Positions 1 through 10,852 of a stretch of 64,000 bases of DNA are shown here, piece after piece (the first letter of the stretch is position 1; the number at the start of each line of letters is the position of its first letter). The stretch is taken from NCBI GenBank assembly GCA_043228905.1, contig JBHGNT010000016.1, forward strand, positions 3,286,001 to 3,350,000, in the 5' to 3' direction. This DNA is from Azolla caroliniana. Its lineage: Eukaryota; Polypodiophyta. The notes below the pieces were generated by a model. That model was not told the origin of the DNA and did not search any database. It saw nothing but the letters and a program-made list of their open reading frames with translations. Made by a program: the position numbers and the translations under genes.

Positions 1-439
1 TGAAACTCGAATGTGCTTACACTACTACAAGGCGAGAGTCTATGGTAAAGTAACTTGATTCTAAGATGAAAGAAAATATCAAGCAACCTTTGTTGTAATG
101 AACCCAAATCTTATTTTACTCACTAGAAAATGTAAACATCCTTTGCTAATGAAAGACAATATCGTTTGGGAGGCATTCTTGAAGGCTATTTGATCTAGAA
201 GTGAACGCACATAGGACCCTTCTCTAGTACCCTATTTTACAAGGAAGTATATGACAAAGAGAGTGAACCTTTCTGGCTTTGGTTATTTAACATGGAACTT
301 CGCTTCTCAAAAAACCATGCTACCACAAATATAAAGTTAAACATGTATCTAAGTTCCATAGATAATGTGTTGGCATTACAAAAAAGTTCAAAGTATAGGC
401 CTAGTATGCACTAATTGGGGCTTATCTTGGATGTGATAT
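1..439. other. Tail of a LecRK downstream duplication block
   Basis: No gene is seen. The stretch around 380-470 shares phrases with the blocks downstream of the LecRK genes, for example the sequence near 33090 and 18235 (attggggcttatcttgg) and the caccttaac phrase near 33201. It is probably the far end of another duplication unit lying to the left of the window. The match is patchy and was made by eye. Confidence 0.4.
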
Positions 440-1792
440 TGTTAGAACACCACACACCTTAACATATAGAGAAAGAGTCATGGGCCATGACAACAATCAT
501 GTTGAGATTTGAACTCTTGACCACTTGTGTTATAGTCAAGTGTTATGTTCTAACCAATACATCCAAATACATATTATATCTTAGTAGATTATTAATAGAT
601 TATCTATTTTAAATTCTAGGAGTTTTTAGAAAGTTCTAGAACGAGAAGGTTCTAGAGGAATCAAGAATATTCTCTTGAATATTCTAATGCATGTACTTCG
701 ACTCACATTATAAAACTTGTAACCTTTGTGGTCCCTTTTAAGGGATTCAATACCAGTCATTGACACATCAATACAATATTCTCGTTTTGCCTCATCTTGT
801 CTCCTTGATCTTCATCTTTGTCTTTGCGCTCTCCATAGCTTGTCTTGTCATCTTGCACTAGCCTGGTCACTTCCTATTCCACATTCTTAGCCTTATCAAT
901 CATAGCCGCGTCATCTATGCTACGTCATAGTCCGCGGTTGGTGTGTCCGTGACAGTTTGAATCCCTTGCAACTGGAAGCATCACCCGTCTTTGTCATTGC
1001 CCTTGCTTTTAGAGTTACCATTAGAGATACCGTCATCAACATTCCTTCGTTTTCTATCCTTCTCGCCATAGCTATCTCTTAGTTTCTTTTCATCGTTGTC
1101 ATTGTCTTTTAGTTTCTCCTCATCATCGTCTCGGTTTTTTGGTTTCTTCTCATCCTCCACATATCTATATCCGTGTTTCTTATCACTATCTCTTTGCGTT
1201 TCTTCTCATCCTCCACATCCCTATCTCTGTTGTCATTGTCATCCTTCTCCCTTTGTTTAAAAACCATTTTCATTTCTATGTGTTTCTTATCATCTTCATC
1301 CCTATCACTATGTTTTCTATCATCCTCTATATCCATGCCTTCGTGTTTTTTTTTATCCTCTATTTCTCTGCTTCCATCATAACTATGTTTTCTATCATCC
1401 TCTATATCCATGTCTTCGTGTGTTTTTTATCCTCTATTTCCATCATTGCCATACTCATAGTAATGCCACGACACAATAACGTCAAATACGTAGTTAGCGA
1501 GGATTGAACCTGCAACCTCACATCTACAAGACGTCATGCTCAACCATCTAGATATGAGTATGTATTTGTATATGATAAAGTATTGTCATTATTCTAGTAT
1601 ATATACATTCCAAAATATTTGATTGTCATCTTCATCTTCACGCTCTCCATAGCTTTCTAACTTTATAGTCTCATCTTGCACAACTTCTAGAGTTCCTAGC
1701 CTTGTCACTTCCTATTCCACATTCTTAGCCTTATCAATCATAGCCTCGTCATCTATGCTCCATCATAGTCCGCGGTTGGTGTGTCCGTGACA
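440..1792. repeat. LTR-like direct repeats around a low-complexity core
   Basis: A segment at about 440-954 begins TGTTAGAA, ends GTCCGTGACA and has LTR-like features (a TATA-like attataaaa near 710). Its last 150 bases recur at about 1629-1792, ending in the same GTCCGTGACA. Between the copies (955-1628) lies pyrimidine-rich sequence whose minus strand could encode a highly charged, internally repetitive peptide (1109-1411, repeating MDIEDDRKHS). That peptide looks like translated low-complexity DNA rather than a gene. No primer-binding site or matching target duplication was found, so an old damaged LTR element is only a guess. Confidence 0.3.
487..560 (-). repeat. tRNA-derived SINE-like fragment
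   Basis: Read on the minus strand, a TTGGTTAGAAC box-A-like motif is followed about 30 bases later by a box-B-like GGTCAAGAGTTCAAATCTC. The spacing fits a pol III promoter from a tRNA-derived SINE. A second similar remnant lies at about 1500-1555 on the same strand (TGGTTGAGCAT and GGTTCAATCC). No complete cloverleaf forms, so it is not a tRNA gene. Confidence 0.35.
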
Positions 1793-2044
1793 GTCACCTG
1801 AAGATACTTGAGAGTAATGACATGTTGCAAGAATCTATAGTTTATTGAACTATTGTGTTTGACATCCAAAAGTCATCAAACCATTCATAGTTGCCTATAT
1901 ACAAATGGTTCACACCACGAATATACAAAGACTATTCACATAGAGAAGTGGCATGGCGCACCATTGTGAATGATTGAAAGTTGTATACTTGTATGCTCAC
2001 ACACGCATATATTTGGATTTTGCATCGAAAACTAAAGCATTATT
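1793..2044. other. Paralogous downstream-block sequence
   Basis: No gene. The sequence around 1830-1960 aligns by eye with 18965-19100 (shared phrases ttgcaagaatc, tatatacaaatggttca), which lies downstream of the LecRK gene at 8687. This places it in the same family of duplicated flanks. Confidence 0.45.
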
Positions 2045-2178
2045 ACTGGTTCATCGTAAGTACGAAGTAAAGCCGAACCGTTTTATTACTAATCCAATCC
2101 AACCCAAACCATTAAATCTTCTCTCGAACCGTTAAACCGTGGTCCGTTTCGAGCCGAAACCCAGCCCATAGGTAGTCT
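2045..2178. mobile_element. hAT-like MITE, degenerate partial copy
   Basis: The stretch is rich in CCGAACC-type words and ends cagcccataggtag, resembling the right end of the MITEs at 19888, 23720 and 33230. The left end is not recognisable. It directly abuts the truncated 3' side of the LecRK pseudogene. Confidence 0.4.
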
Positions 2179-2237
2179 CAGACATGGAAGATGCAGACAT
2201 ATGTATATAGAGAGAGAGTCGGAAGGTCTCAGAACCG

Positions 2238-3276
2238 TCAATCAATGAGACCTCCAAAAGGCTTCAATGTATCTCGTGTCACATTCCTCTGTTTCATAAT
2301 GCAGATCGTTACCATGCAAGCTATGAGAAGGAGTGGTATGGATAAGCCCACAGAGAGGCCTATGATTAGGCTTTTGTTGGTTTTCTTGGGTGGGAAGCCA
2401 GTAGAGTTGAATTTCCATTCTAAGACAGAGTGGGTCTCTTTGATGGTCCCTGTGGATGAAGAGAAGCCCAAATATACGTTCTCCGGAAGAATCCGGTCGA
2501 GTTCTAAGTGATATTGAGAAATGACAGGAACCTCAGGTTTTGGGACAGTGCTGTCCGAGACCTGGTTAGCAAGGAAAATGGTGAAGGCCTTGGCATGGCC
2601 ATCATAATCGATCCAAACGCAAGTGTTGGTTCCCATATTGAAGAGATTCTGATTCAAAGTGATGTTATATGCATCGAGGTCTTGGGTGACCACGGACTTG
2701 ACAGTGTCGACATCAATGCCGACATGGTTTGCATTGTGGGGGTCGATGCCGGGGTCATAAAAGCTGTCAAATTCAATAGCCACAAAGTGAGAATCATTGG
2801 TGGGCGAGGGGCTTGAAGGATTCGATGAGGCCGAGCCCTGCCCCATAGCTATTGGGCACATCCTGTGCAGGATGGGAGCTCAATACGAAGGCCATTCCGC
2901 CTCCGGTGATGTTCTTTCCGGAATCCTGGGTTAGCCCCATGTTGATCAAGAAGGTGGTGTTGAAGGAAGCCGTGTAGTTGTATTTTTTGTCCCAGAGATG
3001 AAGGGGAGTTTGATATGTGATTTGGCCCGATGTATTGATGATGGCAAGATCACGAGACCCGGTGTCGTATGTCACCTGCAATGCGTCCAGTTGTACGGCG
3101 GAGTTCTGGCTGAAGTTGAAGTAATAGATATTCGTATTATTGAAGGCAGTGAAATGGAATTGGACGTTGCTTCCATATGCTGAAGAAAAAGTTGCATTGA
3201 GATCAGAGATTATCCACAAAGCCACAAAGATGAGGAAGATGAAGGAAGAAGAAGAAGAAGAAGAAGAAGAAGCCAT
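2238..3276 (-). pseudogene. Truncated L-type lectin receptor kinase pseudogene (lectin + TM only)
   Basis: The minus strand encodes the same protein as the three intact LecRK genes in this window. It starts at a MASSSS signal peptide (ATG at 3276, chosen by alignment with those genes) and runs through the legume-lectin domain and the LIIGLSVGLS membrane segment. A frameshift lies between about 2794 and 2861: the first frame ends soon after the GAGLGL motif, while the following IEFDSFYDPGIDPH motif is in another frame. The sequence stops at a TGA at 2238, just past the membrane segment, where kinase-coding sequence begins in the paralogues. No kinase domain is found beyond it; a MITE remnant lies there instead. 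The locus is head-to-head with the gene at 8687. It could be transcribed, but a normal receptor is not possible. Confidence 0.85.
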
Positions 3277-3720
3277 AGCCATAAGGAACCTGGGAGATAT
3301 GGTGAATGCAAGAAATCTGGTTTTTGGAAGCAAAGATGAAGAAGAGTTTAAAAACTCAAAAATGACATAGCTGTTAACTCCCATGGGCCTACAGGCAGAA
3401 CATCTTCCTTGGAATAGGAGATTGTTTCAAAATGGCACGGAAAAAAGGAACAATAGTGAATTGGCATTCACACTATGTCTGCGGTTGCATGCTTGGGTCC
3501 ATATAGACTCGCATTCAAGAGTGTTCTTTGTTTTCTTTCATAGCATACTTGGCATCCTGCTCGGGTCGAAACCCTTGCGATGAACGTTCACCATATGTTG
3601 GACATGCTTAGCCTTCAGCAAGCGAGACTGCTCGAATCCGACACTACCTCCAAACTTTGTCAAGAGTTCAAAGAACAACTCAAAATCTATGTGTCATTTA
3701 CTGCTGATATTTAAAGAATG
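3277..3720 (-). promoter_or_regulatory. Upstream region of the LecRK pseudogene
   Basis: Read on the minus strand, 3385-3620 closely matches the region upstream of the gene at 8687 (8340-8560), including the stretch with cccaagcatgcaa and agaacactct. It is therefore an inverted copy of the LecRK promoter and leader. No single promoter element can be assigned. Confidence 0.5.
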
Positions 3721-6094
3721 GAAGGTCCCATCAGATGTTTAGCCCATGGGCTGGAGATGGTGAAACTCAACTGTGGATCTAGTTGTATTCTGGGAGTTAA
3801 TTGTGAGTTTTCTTTTTGTTGTTGCTCCTCAGTCTGTGAAATATGTATATATTTTTTGCACCTTGTGGACCAGATGAAGCGCCTATAGACAGTTTTGTGT
3901 AATCAAACACTTTTAAATGATAATTCGCCTTGGTTCCTTCACATTCCATGGCGTACTGTTCCTCTCATTTGACGTAAGCTCTGTTGCTTGTGCATTTTCG
4001 ACAATATAGGAAATGAAAAGAAGCCATGATCAAATATTTCTCATTCTTGTTAAAACCCCATGAAGTTTTGCTCTTTAGCGAAGAAAATTGAACGGAAGGA
4101 ATTACGAAGATCTGGAAGGTACAATGCACATTATTAGACCTCTACTATGAAAAATAAAAACTCAAACATTCATACTTGGATTACGGATTTCTTGACATTT
4201 TGAGAACTGGTAATGTTTCTGCTTAAGTTTTGAAATGCAGGGGAAGAAAATGTCAGAATATATACTTTCCATTGTACAATTAGGTAACACTTCTAGATGA
4301 GGCATAGGGCTATTAAAACCAGGATCCTGGTTTTGGATCCTGGTTTTATTAATAATCAGATGCAAAATAAAACCAGGATCATCATCATCAACATTAAATT
4401 AGTTGCCATCACAAATGCAATTGCGTATATTGCATCTGCATTCTGGTTTTTCTCAAAGCTTGCAATCCCATTTCTCACACCGGCTCAATGTGAAGAATAC
4501 AAATTTGGAAACATCATTAACTAGGCAAAATGTCCGTATCAAGACAACTTTTAGGGTTGCATCAATCTTTCTAAATTCATCTCCTCATAGTAAACTAGAC
4601 AAATTGGCAAGGTTGCCAATTTTGCAAAAAAGAGCCTATCATGCCATTGTCTTTGATCTAAATCAATGATTTCCCTCGCCATTGATTACAGAATTGGGAC
4701 TTCAATTATATTTGACACTTCAAAATCACACTCATTGGATATTTAGCGCAAGGGTGCATGCACACGAGCACATAGAAAGACTGTTCGTCACTGAGAAACA
4801 TTGAATTTATTGACGGACAAGAAAGGGACACCATTAGATAGTAATATGGCCATGGCCTTCTCACTAAAGCATCAGCATCATTTGATTCTTCGATTTTGTG
4901 CAATATCCGATAATATACAGATAATAATAATCTGATCCAGTATCTCAAAGAAAGAAAACAAAACAAAACAAAACAAAAAAAGATAACACATTACATGGCG
5001 GATTGATCTCTTTTTAAGTCTGGATTACCCCACATCCGTAAAACCTTACTTTTGCTTCTCGTTCAGCAAAAGATTCCAAATCAACGTTATTAGGTCTCTT
5101 AATTTAGCATATATGGTGAAGAACAGTTTCAACATCCTGTATTCGTGTTGGTATCATAATCATCATGTAGCCATTAAACCTTCTCATAGATATTGCATTC
5201 TGAAAGAGTAAATGGCATATGAATAAGATCCGAATCTCTCCCATGACACGTTAGGAAGCAACAAACTTTATTGATCAAGAAATCTATGCCTTAGATCTAA
5301 AAAAAAAAAAACTATTGAGACTCCTAAAGGTAGATTTCGTCAACCATCGATACTAAGTAAAAGCACCCAATTCTTCTTTACTTTGGCTAAAATCACTACA
5401 AAAAGTATCTATAACCATGTTATTAAGAATTAAAAGAAATGGATGGACGGCAAATTCAAGGCTCCTTAAGGTCTTTACGATATTACGGTATGTAGCACAA
5501 CTTTTTTGACTCTCCAATTTATATTCATTTTAAATTTTTATAGAAAACAAATTAGCTCATCGGTGACATTTTATTAGTAAACATGCTTTGATGAGCATTG
5601 CATCATATTTGTTGATTATCTTTGATCAATTCGGATGGAAGATTTTCCTATTCCATCGAAGTCAATTACAAATTGTCAAATACATAAATGGACACATACA
5701 TAACCAACTCTACGTAACTTTCTGTTTCATTAGGATTTAACGTGATAATGTATGGTCAAACAAACATTAAACAATTTGCACGAAATGCAATATATATATA
5801 TATATGAAACTAATCTGGCCTTAGAGAGATAAAATATGAAGTATGAATCCAATTCGCCCCTGCACAGATGTCGCCACTAGAAAATGAGAGGAAAATTGAA
5901 ATTTCCTATCTTCCAAATTCACAACTGATGTTCCATGAAAGTTCCCATTAGAGAAATTTGATATGTTTTAAAATCTCTTTTGCCAATAAGTTTTAGACTC
6001 ACATTATTAAAGTGTAGTGGAAAATTAGTTCGCGTCTTTCGATTTGGATATAATTAAGAGAGATAAACGGTAACCGATGTGATGAATCTTCAAT
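3721..6094. other. Intergenic AT-rich DNA between divergent LecRK loci
   Basis: Apart from the inverted repeat at 4315-4380 I see no gene, RNA or recognisable transposon here. Short open frames show no recognisable protein motifs. Confidence 0.5.
4315..4380. repeat. Perfect palindrome plus 15-bp inverted repeat
   Basis: Positions 4315-4334 form a 20-base perfect palindrome centred on GGATCC. Immediately after it, GATCCTGGTTTTATT (4336-4350) and AATAAAACCAGGATC (4366-4380) form a perfect 15-bp stem with a 15-base loop. The three arms share one core (ACCAGGATC). This may be the remnant of a foldback element. Confidence 0.7.
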
Positions 6095-6505
6095 GATCGC
6101 TACAAGTAATTTCTTCTAATGTCTTAATAGCCTTCAATCATAATGTTGTTTGTGTAACTTGAGCAAACTTTATCGTACGACTTGATGCCAAAATTTAGGA
6201 ACTTTTCTAATCTCCTTGAGCGTGTTCATTTGATCGCTACAAGTAATTTCTTCTAATGTCTTAATAGCCTTCAATCATAATGTTGTTTGTGTAACTTGAG
6301 CAAACTTTATCGTACGACTTGATGCCAAAATTTAGGAACTTTTCTAATCTCCTTGAGCGTGTTCATTTGATCGCTACAAGTAATTTCTTCTAATGTCTTA
6401 ATAGCCTTCAATCATAATGTTGTTTGTGTAACTTGAGCAAACTTTATCGTAGGACTTGATGCCAAAATTTAGGAACTTTTCTAATCTCCTTGAGCGTGTT
6501 CATTG
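6095..6505. repeat. Tandem repeat, three copies of 137 bp
   Basis: The unit beginning gatcgctacaagtaatttc starts at 6095, 6232 and 6369, an exact 137-bp period. Copies are almost identical; the third has cgtagg where the others have cgtacg. No coding function is apparent. Confidence 0.95.
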
Positions 6506-7914
6506 TGGATGCATCCCAAGCCCCATGAGATGCCAAGGGTATTGTTGTCACTTGATGCTTCCTAATGATTGCTCGTATTTATTTGTGGAGAGGGTGTCTC
6601 ATATCTCGTCCAAGTGTATGCGGAGGAGGCTAAGGTGATATCTTTTACTGTGGCAAGTTCACTTTATTTGGGTGTGAGTTATGGGAAATGTTTCAATGAG
6701 GTATGTGAATGTGGTAAGTTATGATTTATGGCCCATAGGCCAATCTTCTCAAGCGTGTGGGGTTAGCCAATGGGGGAAAATAAGTATTGTTCACAAGATA
6801 CAGAAGCTAAAGTAATGACATGAAGAAACACGTAAACTTTCATTGGTCCTATTCGAATTAAATCTTGTGCGATGTTTAACATGTATACACCATACCAACA
6901 AAAATACGACATCCTCCGATAATTGTTTCCGCCCGAGTAAGGTCTCATCCCCTTGTGCACTCAAACAAGATGCACATGCAAATGTCCTTTTCTTTATATA
7001 AAGCTGTTATTTATCTAGAGGGGCGCGCATTTCTCAACATTTTTGTATTATTAGGTTTCTTATTTTCAATTTTCTTTTGGCCTATTTCTTCCATGGGGCG
7101 CATTTGTATTGTCATGAATCATGATGGACTGACCATACTTGAGGATTATGTTTATGGGTCACTTGACTGAGTCTTCTTGTGTGGGGTAATTGGTTTGTGA
7201 GCACATGCATGCTAGGCTGGAAAAAGGTTGATAAAGTGTATGCTCTAGAGTCTAAATATCAAGGTTGTGTTTAGCATTCTTAATCATGTGCTTAATCCGG
7301 CTAGGCTGGGAAAAGGTTGATAAAATGTACGCTCTAGAGTCTAAATATCAAGGTTGTGTTTGGCATTCTTAATCATGTGCTTAATCTAGAATTTTAAGTG
7401 ATTACAAAACTCTAGCTTTGAAAAAGTATACAGATGAAGCATGCAAAATTTATTATGTTATTACAACTGTCGAATACAATTCCTTTGGAAGCTGTTGTGT
7501 ATGAATTGGTCAAAATTCACCTTATCCCTTGCCATCCACATTGGAGGTGAGTTTATAATTATGGGATGCTCGTGTTCTTTATGAACATTACCTACCTAAT
7601 GTTGATGAACATAACATAGCCTAGCTCTCACAACAATGTTTTCCCTATGTCACACAAACAATGTAAATAACAATGGTGGGTCACCATGCACAAAATGTGG
7701 GTCAAATTAGAATGAATCATCATTGTGGATGAGTCGGTGTAGCCTATCCATTTGGTATTCTAATTTATCTAAGTTCAATGGTCAACAAATTTCTCTTTAA
7801 TTTATTTTTGTTTGGACAATTGGTGCTTCTTGACATTTAGGACAGTAAATCCCAAAAGACTTAGGAATTTTAATAGGAAGAAATCAAGCTTAATTTTTTT
7901 TTACTTGTCTCTCT
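6506..7914. other. Intergenic DNA
   Basis: No gene is supported. The only structure seen is the two-copy tandem repeat at 7211-7387. The sequence is otherwise unremarkable AT-rich DNA. Confidence 0.5.
7211..7387. repeat. Tandem duplication, two copies of 89 bp
   Basis: gctaggctgg starts at 7211 and again at 7300. The following ~88 bases (including gctctagagtctaaatatc) are nearly identical in both copies. Confidence 0.9.
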
Positions 7915-8686
7915 TTTCAAACACTGGACTTTAGATTGTTGCTAAGAAACTAATGATTGCATGGAGAAATCTTCCATCTAGAAACATTTCTAGTTGCTTG
8001 GGTACAAATTGGCCGATGCACTGTATGTCCCCATTTAGAAAAGCTACCAAGGAATCAATTTGAGCTTAGCATAACAGGGAACCTTGGCCGGTCCACAAGG
8101 TGCAAACTTGGGGAGGAATATATATATATGTATATGTACACTTGACAGACTGAGGGGCAATAAATAAAAACCACAAATTAACTTCCCGGATACAATGAGA
8201 GCTACAGTCGAATTTCACCATCTCCCTTTCATCTTTCGTTCTTTAAATGGATCAGCAGTGTAAGACATGTAGATTTTGACTTGATCTTTAAACTACTGGG
8301 TGCTTGACTTGGTTAGGAGGTAGACCCCGATGTGACAACTCTTGCTTGCAAAAAGCTAAGCATGTCCAAATAACGGAGAAGGTTCATCGCAAAGGTTTCA
8401 AACCCGAGCGAGATGCCAAGGGAACCATGAAAGAAAACAAAGAACACTCTCGAATGCGTGTCTATATGGACCCAAGCATGCAAACGCGGACATAGTGTGA
8501 ATGGCACTTCACTACTATTCCATTTTGCCATTTTCAAACTATCTACTATGCCAACCAAGATATTCTGCCTGTAGGCCCATGGGAGTTGACAACTATGTCA
8601 TTTTGAGATCTTCAACTCTTCTTCATCTTTCGCTGCCAAAAACCAGATTTCTTGCATTCACCATATCTCCTAGGCTCCTTATGGCT
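7915..8686 (+). promoter_or_regulatory. Conserved LecRK upstream region (promoter and leader)
   Basis: From about 7915 this region aligns with upstream sequence of the other plus-strand LecRK loci (20365-21048, 24350-24935, 36760-37523): the ggactttagatt phrase, tggggtacaaattg-like phrase and the leader before the start codon. The copy nearest in sequence is the inverted one at 3385-3620. The open frame extends upstream of the annotated start to 8501, but the paralogues do not support that extension as coding. Confidence 0.55.
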
Positions 8687-10852
8687 ATGGCTTCTTCTTC
8701 TTCTTCTTCTTCCTTCATCTTCATCATCTTCGTGGTTTCGTGGACAATCTCTGGTCTCAATACAACTTCTTCTTCTTCAGCACATGGAAGCAATGTCCAA
8801 TTCAATTTCACTGGCTTCAATAGTGAATTTTCTAACATCTTCAAATTTAGCAATCAGTCCACTGTACAACTGAACGCGTTGCAGGTGACGTATGACACCG
8901 GGTCTCGTGCCAATGCCAGCATCAATGCATCTGGCCAAATCACATATCAAAATCCCCTCCGTCTCTGGGACCAAAAACACAACTACACAGCATCCTTCAA
9001 CACCTCCTTCTTGATCAATATGGGGCCAACCCTAGATGGCGGAACGAACATCACCGGTGGCGGGATGGCCTTCATATTGAGCTCGAGTCGTGCACAGGAT
9101 GTGCCCAATAGCTATGGGGCAGGGCTCGGCCTTGTCAATAAATCCAGCCTCTCACCCACCAGTGGTTCTAACTTTGTGGCTATCGAATTCGACACCTTTT
9201 ATGACCCCGGTATCGACCCCCACACTGCCAACCATGTCGGCATCGATGTCAACACTGTCATGTCTGTGGTCACCCGAGACCTCGATGCATATAACATCAC
9301 TTTGAATCAGAATCTCAAAGACAAGGGAACTAACTCATGCGTTTGGATCGATTATGATGGCCATGCCAAGGCCTTTGACATTTTCCTCGCTAACCAGGTC
9401 TCGGACTGCAATGTCCCAAAACCTGAGGTGCCTGTCATTTCTCAGCATTGGTTAGAGCTCAACAGGGTCCTTCCGGAGAATGTCTACTTGGGCTTCTCTG
9501 CATCCACAGGCACCATCAAAGAGACCCACTGTGTCCTACAATGGTACTTCAACTCCACTGGCTTCCCCAAGGAAAACAACAAACCCCTAATCATAGGCCT
9601 CTCTGTGGGCTTATCCATAGCTCTCCTTCTCATAGCTTCCATGGTTATCCTCTGCATTATCAAAAAGAGGAAAGTGAAACCAGATCTACTCGAGGATTTG
9701 CGAGGTCTAAACTATGGTCCCAGGAGATTCTCTTACAAGGAGCTGAAGAAGGCCACCGGAGGGTTCAGTGAAGAGAACAAGCTTGGGGAAGGAGGGTTTG
9801 GCTCGGTGTACAGGGGGAAACTAGCCTCCATCAACACAGAGATCGCAGTGAAGCGCATGTCATCGAAATCCACACAAGGGAAGAGAGAGTTCATAGCAGA
9901 GATACGAAGCATCGGGAGGATGAGACACAAGAACCTGGTCCAGCTCCTTGGGTGGAGCTATGACAACTGGAACAGAAAGCTCCTCTTGGTCTACGAGTAC
10001 ATGCCCAATGGAAGCTTAGACAGATGGCTGTCTACAGGAGGCAGAAATTCTCGGCATAGCTCCTCAAATCCACAATTTTTCGGTTGGAAGAGACGATACA
10101 ACGTGTTGCGAGGGGTAGCAGCAGGCCTTCATTACCTGCATGAAGAATGGGAGATGGTGGTCATACACAGAGATCTGAAGCCAAGCAACGTGATGCTGGA
10201 TGAGGATTTCAATGCGAGGTTAGGCGATTTCGGGCTAGCCAAACTCATCAGAAACCAGAACCGTAGGGCTGAGGGAGATGGACAGAGTATTCTGACGACT
10301 TCGATTGCTGGGACGTTAGGTTATATGGCACCAGAGTGCTTGGAGGCAGGAGTCATAACAAAGGAGTCGGATGTGTACAGCTTTGGAGCCGTGGCGATGG
10401 AGGTTGTAACAGGAAAGAAACTGTCCGCACAGAACCTGCATCGGCTATGGAAGATTAAGGCAGAAGGCGGTAATCTTCTGAACAGGGAGTTTGCAGAGGA
10501 GAACGATATCATCGGTTATAGCTCCCATGGAAGCTTAGAAGAGAGGGAGCAGATGGAGATGGTGCTAGAGATGAGCTTAGCTTGCTGCCATCCTGATCCT
10601 TCCTGTAGACCTACGGCGCGTCAGATCGTCCATGCCCTTTCGTCTTCTAATGGTGATGATGGTGATGGAGACCCTAACCTCGCCACCGCAGTAACCTCGG
10701 AACAAATTCATCGCTACATGAACTATCTGTCTGAATCTACCCAATCTAACAGCACCCCGGATCCTTCTGCTGCTTATTCTTATTCTTCTGCTTATTCTTT
10801 TGCAGCTGCCATGGATTCTTCCATATCTCTACCATCGCTGGCAGCGAGGTGA
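8687..10852 (+). CDS. L-type lectin receptor-like kinase (LecRK), intact
   Basis: Predicted 721-residue plasma-membrane receptor kinase, intronless. The start at 8687 was chosen because MASSSS matches the paralogues; an ATG two codons earlier (8681) and a longer frame from 8501 also exist. It has a signal peptide (about 1-23) and a legume-lectin domain (about 36-295) with probable metal-binding residues E167, D169, D173, D177 and H183 and many N-glycosylation sequons. A membrane segment lies at 301-325, followed by a basic KKRK stop. The kinase domain has glycine loop GEGGFG 367-372, K389, HRD 494-496, DFG 514-516 and APE 548-550. All key catalytic residues are present, so it should be active. 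The FSYKEL juxtamembrane and HEEW motifs resemble the LecRK-IX-type group. The ligand is unknown; in the family, roles are mostly in defence or stress signalling. The low-complexity serine/tyrosine tail is variable among paralogues. Confidence 0.93.
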   Translation: MASSSSSSSFIFIIFVVSWTISGLNTTSSSSAHGSNVQFNFTGFNSEFSNIFKFSNQSTVQLNALQVTYDTGSRANASINASGQITYQNPLRLWDQKHNYTASFNTSFLINMGPTLDGGTNITGGGMAFILSSSRAQDVPNSYGAGLGLVNKSSLSPTSGSNFVAIEFDTFYDPGIDPHTANHVGIDVNTVMSVVTRDLDAYNITLNQNLKDKGTNSCVWIDYDGHAKAFDIFLANQVSDCNVPKPEVPVISQHWLELNRVLPENVYLGFSASTGTIKETHCVLQWYFNSTGFPKENNKPLIIGLSVGLSIALLLIASMVILCIIKKRKVKPDLLEDLRGLNYGPRRFSYKELKKATGGFSEENKLGEGGFGSVYRGKLASINTEIAVKRMSSKSTQGKREFIAEIRSIGRMRHKNLVQLLGWSYDNWNRKLLLVYEYMPNGSLDRWLSTGGRNSRHSSSNPQFFGWKRRYNVLRGVAAGLHYLHEEWEMVVIHRDLKPSNVMLDEDFNARLGDFGLAKLIRNQNRRAEGDGQSILTTSIAGTLGYMAPECLEAGVITKESDVYSFGAVAMEVVTGKKLSAQNLHRLWKIKAEGGNLLNREFAEENDIIGYSSHGSLEEREQMEMVLEMSLACCHPDPSCRPTARQIVHALSSSNGDDGDGDPNLATAVTSEQIHRYMNYLSESTQSNSTPDPSAAYSYSSAYSFAAAMDSSISLPSLAAR

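Noticed and set aside
8501-8686. N-terminal extension of the LecRK at 8687
   Set aside because: The frame is open from 8501, but the extension would precede a good signal peptide and the equivalent sequence in the paralogues is not kept as coding.
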